Assembly (NCBI GenBank): GCA_030267905.1
Contig: BRXX01000384.1
Coordinates: forward strand, 1 to 64,000
Reading direction: 5' to 3'
DNA length: 64,000 nucleotides
DNA from: Triparma verrucosa
Taxonomy: Eukaryota; Sar; Bolidophyceae; Parmales; Triparmaceae
A program made the position numbers and the translations under genes. Below the pieces are notes generated by a model. The model was not told where the DNA came from and made no database searches. It saw only the letters and a program-made list of their open reading frames with translations. This document shows, piece by piece, positions 54,867-64,000 of this stretch. Position 1 is the first letter of the stretch. Each line of letters begins with the position of its first letter.

Positions 54867-56466
54867 TTATTGATTTAAGAGGCTGAGCGCGGTAATCAAC
54901 GCCGCGAAAATAGCGCCGAAGCTCACGCCAGAGAGCCCGTTAGCAGCACCGTCGTCAGCGCTGTGGTCTTCCGTGAGGACTTCGGAGGAAACGACGCCAT
55001 CAACGTCTTTGAAGAACTCCATCGCAACCTTCGTAATTGCTTTGCCGTCTATGGAATTTGCAACCCCATGATCACCCCCAGAAACCTTGTAGCCCACCAC
55101 GTTGCAAGCGTCGTAAGTGTACTTGGTGGCCGTAGACGTGACGCCGCTGTCTGTGACGGCGGGCACAGTTGTTTCGCTGTACGTTTCGTCAGACGTGCAG
55201 CCATTGAGGTCGGCGTATATTCTTTGGCTGTCCGCTTCGGAGTAGAGTACATAAGGGCCGCCGAAGAGCACACCGCCGTCATATGGAATGGTCCCATCCG
55301 AGTCTCCGTGCAAACTGAGCATTGGGATGAGTTGAGCAACAGGATTGGGAATGGTGTTGTAGAGGTAGCTCGAGCCGGCCGGGTCGGCAGAAGATTCGGG
55401 GGTCTGAATGAGCTGCGACGCGGCCGCCGCAATTCCATGAAAGCCAACTCCGTTCGCGGCCAACTTGTTGGCCAGCGCGGCGCCATTCGAGTGGCCGTAC
55501 GCAAAGAACGACCCATCCCACGAGAAATATTTCTTTAGGATGTCGTTTTTGATGGACACAACGAATGCGACATCGTCGACTTCCGATACAGCGCCACTCT
55601 GGCTCCCAGTGTTCCATTGGTTGTCAACGCCCTGGGGGTAGATACCGATGAAGTCGTTGGTGCCGTCGTGAATGTCAGGACCAACGCTGTTGACCCACAT
55701 TGAGTTTTGACCACCGGCTCCATGGAAGAAGAAGATTAACGGGCACTTTTGACCTGCCGCTCCTGTGCACGTAGAAGGGACGTCCATCAGCACCTTGCAA
55801 GCGGTGGTCCCTCGCCCCGACCACAGCGAACAGATCTGCTCCGAGCACAAGGTAATTGGAGACCCTTGTTCGTTGGCGACAAATGCCTCGGCGCCGAGGC
55901 TGCAAGTGGTGGTGTCGCCGTTGTCATCCTTGGTTGCGGCCATCTTGTCAGTGTCTTGGCAGCCGGCAACACAACCAGCGTTGGACAACGGCATGGGCAT
56001 ATTCGCACCATCTATTTCATCACGACATACCTCATAACCTTTGGAGGAGCGGAGGAGCGGTGTAATGAGCGGAGTAATGAGCGGATGAGCGGATGAGCGG
56101 ATGAGCGGAGAAGCGGATGAGCGGATGAGCGGATGAGCGGATGAGCGGAGGAGCGGAGGAGCGGAGGAGCGGAGGAGCGGAGGAGCGGATGAGCGGATGA
56201 GCGGATGAGCGGATGAGCGGATGAGCGGATGAGCGGATGAGCGGAGGAGCGGATGAGCGGAGGAGCGACGAGATGAGTTAGATGGGGCAGCGATGCAGGG
56301 GTTGCAGGTAGGTAAGAAGAACTCCCCTCGACGACTGACCTTGATTCTGAAAGGGTACGCAGTTGTTCACGAATTCTGAAGAGCAAGAGTGCGTACACTG
56401 GGCGGCATTGCAAGGCGATGACAATGCCAGTGCAAAACCAACCGTAAGTGCAGTAGCAAAGTTCAT
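54867..56466 (-). CDS. Secreted alpha/beta-hydrolase esterase (PHB depolymerase/feruloyl-esterase type)
   Basis: Exons 56340-56466 and 54867-56011 on the minus strand read in phase as 423 residues. Exon 1 encodes a signal peptide (MNFATALTVGFALALSSPC) and a Cys-rich start. The hydrolase core has CPLIFFFHGAGGQNSMWVNS (oxyanion region), FFAYGHSNGAALANKL (GxSxG nucleophile), LSLHGDSDGTIPYDGG (Asp) and VSGGDHGVANS (His). This matches the LpqC/PHB depolymerase and feruloyl-esterase group, which cleave polyester or phenolic ester bonds outside the cell. The C-terminus (LSGVSFGAIFAALITALSLL) suggests a GPI or membrane anchor. The donor is GTCAGT, not GTGAG, and the intron holds a long 8-bp minisatellite, so the splice model is less certain than the enzyme call. 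Confidence 0.82.
56044..56268 (-). repeat. 8-bp minisatellite in the esterase intron
   Basis: About 28 copies of GAGCGGAT or GAGCGGAG on the plus strand (ATCCGCTC/CTCCGCTC in the transcript) fill most of the intron between a CTAACTCATCTCGTCGC block and the acceptor. It appears to be an expanded form of the TCGCTCCTCG-type module of other introns here. Confidence 0.92.
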
Positions 56467-56699
56467 GATTTGGAATGAGAAGATATATGAAGATATAAAT
56501 CAGAAACCCCAATCAGATCAGGAGATACTCAAGCTTTAATTCTGACGCTGATTGACGCTACTGAAAAGGTTTCCTGTCTAGAGACCCTCTGAGTTTCTGG
56601 AAGTATAAATCAAACCGCCTTGTCGTCTGCATAGCAACTGAAAATCTTGTTTAGCCTGCTGCTCCGTCCTTACCTCCTTACCTCCTTTAACAAGTCGAA

Positions 56700-59360
56700 A
56701 TGTCGCAAATGGTCCTCTCGTCAGCGGAGACCGCCGACTTCAACATAACTGACGACTTCTTTATCACTCCCAGCGACGTTCTGGTCGGGCCCCAGATCGG
56801 CCTTGGGCAGTTTGGATCCGTCCACTATGGCAGATACTTTGGAGATGCTGTGGCCATAAAGGTGCAGACCATGCCGAAGGGCGTCAGCCTGAAGGGGGGG
56901 ACTCTCAGCGGGTACTTGATGCGGGAGCTGAGCATCCTAAAGAATGCGAGGCACGAACAGCTGCTGGAGTACATTGGCGCCTGCGAGTGCTTTAAGGAAG
57001 GAGGTGAGAGGCAAAGTGAGGCAAATGGCTACTGCATCGTTCCAACTATCTAATGACAAAATTCAAACCAATCTACGCCGCGGCCGTCGCAGCCGATCAG
57101 CCCGCCACCCTGTACATCGTCACCGAGTTTGCACACAACGGGGACCTCCTCTCGCTCCTGACTTCCTCGCACCCTCTTGGCTTCAACTTCTTGACTAGAA
57201 TAATGCTGTCCGCCATCGACGGCCTGAACTTCCTCCACGAAAAGGGAATCATCCACAGGGACATCAAGAGTGAGAACATTCTGTTGGACGAGAATTGGGG
57301 AGTCAAGGTCAGCGACTTTGGGATGGCGAGGGAGGTCGGGAACGGCACCGGCAGCGTCAAGGGCGACAGGGCCACCCATCAGATGAGCATCTGCGGCACC
57401 GACGGCTACATGGCGCCCGAGCTCATGTTTGACGAGGAGTATTCCTACCCTGCAGATATATTTAGGTGAGTCGAAGCTAAACAACACCATCGCTACTTTA
57501 TTTGTTCTTTCTCCTCACTCCTCTTCGCTACAGCTTCGGACTCGTCATATTTGAGATCCTCGCCCGCACACCCGTGGGGAAGGACGGCTTTTGCGAGCGG
57601 TTCCCCGGAAAGAACTTTAAGCTCGACTATGAGGAGATCAAGGCGAAGCTCCGCGAGGATGCACCGCTTTCCCTGGTGGAGCTTGCCGTGATCTGCTCGG
57701 ACTACGAGGCCGAGGACAGACCCACCGCCACTGATGTCGTGTCGTGGATTCAGGACACTCTGCAAAATATGAATTTCGACGAGGTTGACCCTCCACCGAC
57801 CAAGGAGGAACCTTCGGTCGACGACAACGATATGGAGTGCATCGCGGCCCCCACCCTGGCCGCGGCCCGCAGCGAAGGGGGCAGTGGGGAGGGGGATAGT
57901 AGGAGGGACAGCACCGGCTCGAATACGAGCCTGCGAAGCGTCAAATCGGAGAAGGAGGACGACAGAAGGTGAGCTATAGCAGGAGCGTGAGGAGCGAAGC
58001 GACAAGGTAGGTGGCGGCATTATCTAACGTCCAGCCCTTTTTATCTACACACTCGTCGCAGGGTCGCGTTCGCTCTCACGAAGCAAATAAGCGAGAAGGT
58101 CATGAACTACGAGCAGAAGAAGGAGCCGGCGAAGATGAAGATGGGGTGGCTGTACAAGAGGAACAGGAGCGGGTTCAGGAATTGGAAGAAGAGGTGGTTC
58201 GTGTTGAAGGGGGCGGAGCTCGCCTGGTACATAAGCCACGAGGAAGTTTTCAGCGGATCGACTTGGGGAAAGCCGCACGGCACCCTGAACCTGAAGAACA
58301 ACGTGCTGATTCGAGGAACGTCAGGCTTCCGCTTTCAGCTGCTCGACTGTGACGACCTGGACAACGTCAACGACACCCGCCTCCACAACCGGGAGGTTGC
58401 GGCCTTGAACGAGAAGGACCTGGAGGAGGTGAGAAGCGAAGCGTCAAGCATTTGATTGTTGCATTATCAAAGTTGCACAATTCTCACTCGTGACTGTCAA
58501 TCACTGCCGCAGTGGTTCGCCGCCTTGGAGGAGCACATAGAGGAGGCGAACTCGGGGGGAGCTATGAAGAGGGTCAGCAAGCACGTCGGCAGGACTCAGA
58601 GCCAGGACTCGAATGATCCTGAGGTGGACATCAAGGTCACTCGCCCCATCATAGGCGCCTCCGCCGGCCAGGGGGAGAAGGAGGAGGGGAGGAGGGAGGG
58701 GGCGACGGCAAAGGTGAGGATTTAATGTAGTAGCTGCAAGTAGTTTTCATTCTAACTCGTTCGTTGACGTCGCAGCTGGAGAAGCAGGCTTCCGGGGTTT
58801 TCGGAAGTTTCCAAACGCCCAAGGAATGGCTGAAGGCGCTAGGCCTTGCGGAGTACTGCAAGAATTTCGCGTCGAAGCCCGAGCTCACAATGGGGGTCAT
58901 CGAGGAGATCGGAGTTTCGGAGAAGGATCTGGATGAGCTGGTGATCACCGACGACTTTGCGAGGAGGCTCATTTTAGAGAGCAGCAAGGGCGGATTCTGC
59001 CCGGACATTCAGTGCGACTGCACCGGGGCCCGCGACTTCGGCGACGTCATCGTCTTCAAGGTGCAGAGCAAGTTCCGCACGAGGCGCAGCGTCGTTTACA
59101 TGCGCTTCAGCGACTTCGTCAAGATGCAGGCCAAGTTCCGCCAGGCCATGAAGGACCTTCCTCTGCTGTTGAGTTTGATGCCGTCCCTGCCCGCAAAGGG
59201 CATATGGGAGTCCAGGACAGCAAACAGGGACAGGAAGTTCGTGGCTGAGAGACAAAAGAATTTGGGCCTCTGGCTGAGAGAGCTGGCCCTTGTGGCAGGC
59301 AGGGATCCAGCCTGTTTGAAGTTGCTCGTTCAGCACTTGGAGCTGCACACGAGCACGTAG
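56700..59360 (+). CDS. Protein kinase with PH, SAM and PX-like domains
   Basis: Six exons: 56700-57003, 57093-57465, 57534-57968, 58062-58428, 58513-58713 and 58776-59360. Phases agree, giving 754 residues. The kinase (about 28-320) has IGLGQFGSVHYGRYFG, VAIKVQTM, IIHRDIKSENILLDENW, VSDFGMAR, and YMAPELMFDEE; all catalytic residues are present and the style is TKL. A PH domain follows at about 395-490: KMGWLYKRNRSGFRNWKKRW and the final W of the WFAALEEH helix. A SAM domain lies at about 573-635 (PKEWLKALGLAEYCKNF, GVSEKDLDELVITDD). The end (about 650-754) resembles PX: VQSKFRTRRSVVYMRFSDFV, with the RR-x-x-DF type phosphoinositide-binding pattern. Recruitment to phosphoinositide membranes is inferred. 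Tail-to-tail with LZTFL1 (64 bp). Confidence 0.87.
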
Positions 59361-59424
59361 GAGGAGGAGGTATTAACAACGGAAAGTTTAATTTGCTTTG
59401 TGACAATTATAGAGAATTATTTTT

Positions 59425-60604
59425 TTACATGTTCTCCTCTTCGACAAAGTCAGGCTCGTAGTGTTCGAGCCTTTCCCTCACGGCAGCGAGCTGCCTGTTC
59501 TTCTGCGTCATCATTTTCTTCAGCTGCTGGAAGGGTTTGCTCTCCATCAGGCGTTTCTCCATGTCCTCCTCGAGCTGTTTCACTCTCGAAATAAGTTGTT
59601 TGTTGGACAGGGCCGTGTAATCGGCCTGCGTGAGCAGTTAGTATCGTATTTTTTTGTTGCAGCATATTCAAATTCTCACCTCCTCCTCTTTGCCCTCTCC
59701 GCCACCTCCACCGCCCCAGGTCGGGGGAGCCTCGAAGCTCGAAGTGGAATTGCTCACTGCCGACGATCCTTCCCCCTCCTTCGTTTCCTCCTCTTCTCCG
59801 CCCTTGGCCTCTTCGCCTCCAACCCTGACCGAAGATGGATCCCCCGCTCCCGCCCCAGCCCCAGCCTCCAATTTCGCCCTGAGCTTGGTGAGCTGCGACG
59901 GTGGTTAGGGAGGAGTTAGGGTTAAGTGAAGTGTGAGAACAAAGGGGGCCGCTCACCTCCTTCTCCGCCTTCTTAAGTTTCTTACTAGTCAGCTTCAGCT
60001 TCCCCTGCGCTAGGTCCCTGTCGCTTTCGCACTGCATCAGCTCCTTCTTCGTCTGCTCGAGGGTGTCCTTCAACCTCACGCCCTTCCCTTTGGAAACGGT
60101 CTTGTCCAACCGCATCTTCTCAACTTCCTCCAGCAATCTCTGATCCTCAATGCTGTGACGAGTTAGAAATGGGGTGCTAGCTAGAATCACAGCGCTCATC
60201 GGTCTTGCTCACCTGCTGGTGTCCATCTCCAATATAGCCCCCTGGTCGTCTGCGCTCTCGAAGAGCTGCGCAAGCAGCAGCACCGTCATGTTGATCACAG
60301 AGCTGAGCTCGGTCCTGGCGGTGTGCTTCACCACGTTGCTCATGCTGTCGAAGGCGGAGTGGACCTCGTCTTGGGTGTACATGTCCTCGACGAGCTGGTC
60401 GTTCTTGGTGTCGTCGAAGTCGCATTGGATCTTTGGATATAACAGGGAGGGTGTGTGTGGGGGGGGGGTTGGATATTGTTGGAGGCGTGCTGATAGAGTT
60501 GGTGGGAGGACTCTCACCTGCTCCAAGCCCAGGTCCCTCTTGCTTCTGAAGAACTTGATGAACTTGATCACTTGCTCCTGGTGGTCTTCGCTAATGTTGA
60601 GCAT
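59425..60604 (-). CDS. LZTFL1: Leucine zipper transcription factor-like 1, BBSome regulator
   Basis: Five exons on the minus strand: 60518-60604, 60213-60430, 59957-60152, 59680-59892 and 59425-59625. Phases agree, giving 304 residues (human 299). The N-terminus NISEDHQEQVIKFIKFFRSK and QLVEDMYTQDEVHSAFDSM match the family, as does LLLAQLFESADDQGAILEMD. The rest is coiled coil with an inserted Gly/Glu-rich acidic stretch. The end PFQQLKKMMTQKNRQLAAV and ERLEHYEPD is diagnostic. Despite its name, LZTFL1 is a cytosolic regulator of BBSome traffic in cilia and works with IFT27. Intron 2 ends TTCTAACTCGTCACAG. Divergent from the PDZ gene (475 bp). Confidence 0.88.
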
Positions 60605-61079
60605 CCTGGTGCATTCAATCGTGGTGAGGTAGCAAGGGAGTTTTGGGACGCAGGTTTTGGTAGAGTGGGGGTGAGTACTTTGTTGTGTGTGAAGCGAGGA
60701 GGGACCTTTTGAAAGCAAAAACTTTGCACAAAAAAGGTTTACTAGTAGTTACTAGATCGTACAGGGGTTTGTTATTCTGTGTGACCCAGAGTGGACGTTT
60801 GCCTTACTTTAAGTTTTGAGGCCAGTACCGTGCGCTTTGATTTGAGTCAAATTTGTAGTCAAATCTCGGAAAAAAGAAATAGATCATGATATTTTTCCTG
60901 CCTCACACAAAAAATTCACATCTTTGATCCCCCGTACAGAATACGATACTATAATATCCCTGAGACAGTTTCAAAATACCAATAGACGCTCCTCAACCAC
61001 TAAAATAAGTCGTCATCGCGCCTAATCTACCAATAATAACCAAATACTATCTCATCTAAGCAGTTAAACGTCCTGCGCA
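60605..61079. other. Divergent promoter region
   Basis: AT-rich in its right half, with no convincing frame. It separates LZTFL1 from the PDZ protein and should hold both promoters. The minus-strand frame continuing above 60604 lacks an ATG and is not used. Confidence 0.4.
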
Positions 61080-63970
61080 ATGGAAGGTTTCCTGTTCAAG
61101 AAGGCCAGGGGCGAGTCAACGTTCGGCAGGCACAACTGGAAGCTGCGGTGGTTTATTCTTGACAGCACGAACCTGAGCTACTATGAGAAATTCGACGTTA
61201 AAGGGAACAAACCCAAGGATGTTAAGGTGAGAGGAGAGGAAGAGGATTAAGGGTGTTGGTGGCCAGCCCCCCCACTGTGTGTGTGCGGGGGGGAGAGTAG
61301 GGGAGGGGAGTGGAAGGGTGGGGGGATGGTGTTGGGGATGTTAGCCCCTGACTACAGAAAACTTCGAGTTGCCAACACTGACACACGAAATTCGTACCAC
61401 ACACGCAGGGGATCTACCCCACCGACGGTTGCACAGTTAAGGAGGTGAACCACCCCGAGTTCAAGCACGCCTTCCTCATCGAGCATCCCCAGCGCAACCC
61501 CCTCATGGTCGCCGCCGAGACCGACAACCTGAAGAGCCTGTGGATGAAGGCGATCAAGGAGAGCTCCAAGCTGAGCCCGGGGGAAGTTCCTGGAAGGGAG
61601 AAACCGGAGAAGTACATGGAGGCGCTGGGGATCAACGACAGGCAGAGGAGCTTGACGAAGATGTCGGACGAGGAGGTGAGAGAAAGGGGAAAGGGTTAGA
61701 GCAGAAAAAGTGTGTGTGTGTGTGTGTTTGTGTTGAGGTTGACAACTCTAACACCCCTTCTCCCTCAACTAAACAGCTCGAGTCTGCGTTCAAGTTCAAG
61801 TCTCTCCAATCCGATCCTCTCCACGGCGGTGACCAAGAGTCGTTCGACCGCGTCCACGAGGCGTACAACATGCTCATTCAGCTGAAGAAGCACAGGGAGG
61901 AGGACAAGAAACACATCCTGGTCCACTACTCCGGCGACATCAAGAAGGGCCCTCCTGGGGAAGGTGAGAATCGTTGAACTAGGAGTTTTTTTGCGAGTCC
62001 AATTCTAACTCGATTGCACCCACCACAGGCTTCGGCATGGTGGTCAACGTTGACGACAGGCACAATATTTTCGTCAAGAAGGTTCTGCCCTGCATAAGTC
62101 TGAGCAACCCTACGCACAACGCACAGGGGGAAGTCAGGGTCGGGGACGAGATTCTGGGAATCGACGGAGAGAGCACTGCCGGATGGAGGTGAACAGAGCA
62201 AAGCAAATTGATGCCGAAATTGTATCCTTTTACTCACCCCATCACTGTGTCACTTGCCGCAGCCTCGCCCGTCTCGTTCAGCGCCTGAACGACTTCCGCG
62301 TTCCGGTTGGAACGACCATCAACATAATGTTCCAGCGCAGGATCAAGATCCCCGAGGGCGGAGAGGGTGGCCAGGAAACCACTACGGGCTCCCAAATGCT
62401 ACAGGAGCCAGACGATGACGACGACGACGACGACGACGATAAGGAGCCGCACATGACACCCCCTTCTTCGCCCGTGAGCATCAACAAGACTGTCCTTCAG
62501 TCCGAGCCGGCGGAGAACGACGCCATCCCCCAGGAGCAAATCAAGGATGACGAGGAGGTCAACGCTCTCTTCGAGCTGAAGCAGAAGAAGCTAGAGGAGG
62601 AGGCCGCAGCGAGGCTGGAGGCCACCAACGAGAATACGGCCCTAAAGGACGAGAACAAGAGGCTGCAGAACGAGGTCAAGAAGATCAAGCAGCAGATGAA
62701 ACAGCTCTCGGAGCTCAAGGAGCGCTCTGACAAAGACCTAGCGGATGCCCTTGAGAAGACCGAGAGCTACTTCGTGTCCGCCTCTAGGATCAACGAGGCC
62801 ATCAACGCCACGGGGGCCGCGGGCGGCAGCGGCGGCATGGCAGTGCCCGAGAAGAGGGAACTCATGGAGCAGTCCGAGGCGGAGAAGATGGTGGAGGTGG
62901 AGCACAGGCTGCTCAAGATGGGTCTTCGCGTGGAGGACGACCCGGCCGATCTCAGCAGCGACTACCCCTCCATGCGAAGCCCCGCCAACATGAGCCTCGA
63001 GGCCCTCTCCGGTATGGACCCCGACGGCATTTACGACAAAATCTTGGACGCTGAGAATCCCATTCCCTTCTCGCCTCCCGCTGCGGAGGAGAAGCGCCCC
63101 GAGGACGACAACGCCGACATCTTCGGAAGCGACGGGGGCGACACAGACTCGGACAGCGAGTCGGAGGACGAGGCCCGCAGGGCTCGTACGGCTTCGCTCT
63201 CGGCCAGCCTCAACGACCACTTGGACAAGGAGAAGGCAAAGGAGAAGAAGGAGGCGAAGCATGTGAATTTCAAGCTGAACGACTCAGGGCTGTCGCCGAG
63301 GAGCATGGCCAACAGGGATGCCGCCAGGGGTCTCAGCGTGAATGTGCTTTGGACGAACTCTCACAAGGAGGAGCTTGAAGAGAGGAAGCAGATAGAGGCC
63401 AAGTACGGGCGGGTAGGGGAAGACGGCAAGATAAAAAACTTCAAGTCCAACTCGCCGCACATTAACAAGCTCTCGCCGACCATGAAGCGCGCCATGGCAA
63501 TGCAGGCGGCGAACTTCGGCTACGAGGAGTCAGTCACCTCCCCCACCAGGAGGATGATCTCGGCCAAAGACAGGATCAGGATAGCCGAGGAGCTCGACCC
63601 GAAAAAGCCACCCAGGATCACCCTCGATAAGACGGCCGAGATGAAGAAGGACGGCCACACCCGCAGGCTCTCCCCAGAAAAGAAGAGGATGAGCAAGGCG
63701 GTGGCCTTGGACAAGCTCGGGTTCAGGACCAGCATCGTCTACAAAAGCGAGGACTCCGGATACAACGCTAGCCTGATCTCGTCGATGGAGAAGAACGCCC
63801 AGCACCACAAGCAAAACAAGGAGCAGTACAACAGCAGGATGCAGGGAAACGGTGGGATGCAGAAGACGCCAGGAGGGGCCAAGAGGCTGAAGGAGAAGGA
63901 CAAGGTATTTGTCCAGAAGCTCCTTCGGAAGAGGCAGGGCGCCAGCGACAGGCTTGCGAACACTATGTAG
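61080..63970 (+). CDS. PH, J-like and PDZ domain protein with long coiled-coil tail
   Basis: Five exons: 61080-61226, 61409-61675, 61777-61963, 62029-62188 and 62263-63970. Phases agree, giving 822 residues. The PH domain (1-115) begins MEGFLFKKARGES, with WKLRWFILD and ends SLWMKAIKES. Residues about 140-185 (SLQSDPLHGGDQESFDRVHE, AYNMLIQLK) look like the second half of a DnaJ J-domain, with DPLHGGD in place of the catalytic HPD. The PDZ domain (about 205-275) has PGEGFGMVVNVDD, GEVRVGDEILGIDGE and NDFRVPVGTTINIMF. An Asp run, a coiled coil (about 330-415) and a long charged, disordered tail with repeated SP sites follow. Likely a membrane-associated scaffold. Ends 30 bases before the window end, so the model appears complete. 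Confidence 0.82.
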
Positions 63971-64000
63971 AGGGGGGGGCGGGGAGGGGGAGTGTGTGGG

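Noticed and set aside
56044..56268. Regular repeats resembling a CRISPR array
   Set aside because: The unit is only 8 bp with no spacers, the genome is eukaryotic, and it lies in an intron; it is a minisatellite.

Overview
The window is the left end of a linear eukaryotic nuclear chromosome. It opens with about eleven CCCTAA telomere repeats, so the strand running into the chromosome end carries TTAGGG. Genes begin about 540 bp further in, with no subtelomeric repeat belt. The host looks like a photosynthetic, flagellated stramenopile. A fucoxanthin-chlorophyll-type light-harvesting protein carries a textbook ASAFAP plastid-import motif, and a fibrillin and a trigger-factor-like protein have related N-termini. 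Several genes are specific to cilia (IFT57, IFT27, CFAP43, LZTFL1). A bolidophyte/Parmales or other ochrophyte alga fits best; the species is inferred, not shown.

I modelled about 30 protein genes with roughly 70 short introns. Nearly every exon junction was checked for reading phase. Order: telomere; sulfotransferase; FAD amino-acid oxidase; plastid trigger factor; plastid fibrillin; MINDY-type deubiquitinase; SET protein; C45/acid-ceramidase-like hydrolase; METTL21-like methyltransferase; BspA-type LRR protein; purple acid phosphatase; a frameshifted small gene; a large kinase with DUF285 repeats; IFT57; an EF-hand myotubularin; a 7TM-like protein; light-harvesting protein; histone stem-loop binding protein; an armadillo-like protein; a decayed pseudogene; a coiled-coil protein; cathepsin B; CFAP43 (with a 45-N assembly gap in an intron); alpha-galactosidase; prolyl-4-hydroxylase; PRP31; TEX10/IPI1; a kinesin with a PHD finger; IFT27; a secreted esterase; a kinase-PH-SAM-PX protein; LZTFL1; and a PH/J-like/PDZ protein. 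I saw no rRNA, tRNA, CRISPR array or intact transposon.

Two global patterns stand out. First, neighbouring genes almost always sit on opposite strands, in head-to-head and tail-to-tail order, with very short tail-to-tail spacers. Second, the introns share a family signature: a GTGAG donor, a TTCTAAC branch site, and a 3' end built from repeats of TCGTCGC/TTCGCTCGTCGC running straight into CAG. Some introns have expanded this into minisatellites. The most unusual proteins are signalling fusions: a helical domain + TKL kinase + coiled coil + DUF285 repeats; a kinase + PH + SAM + PX; an EF-hand + GRAM + myotubularin phosphatase; a kinesin + PHD finger; and a PH + J-like + PDZ protein.
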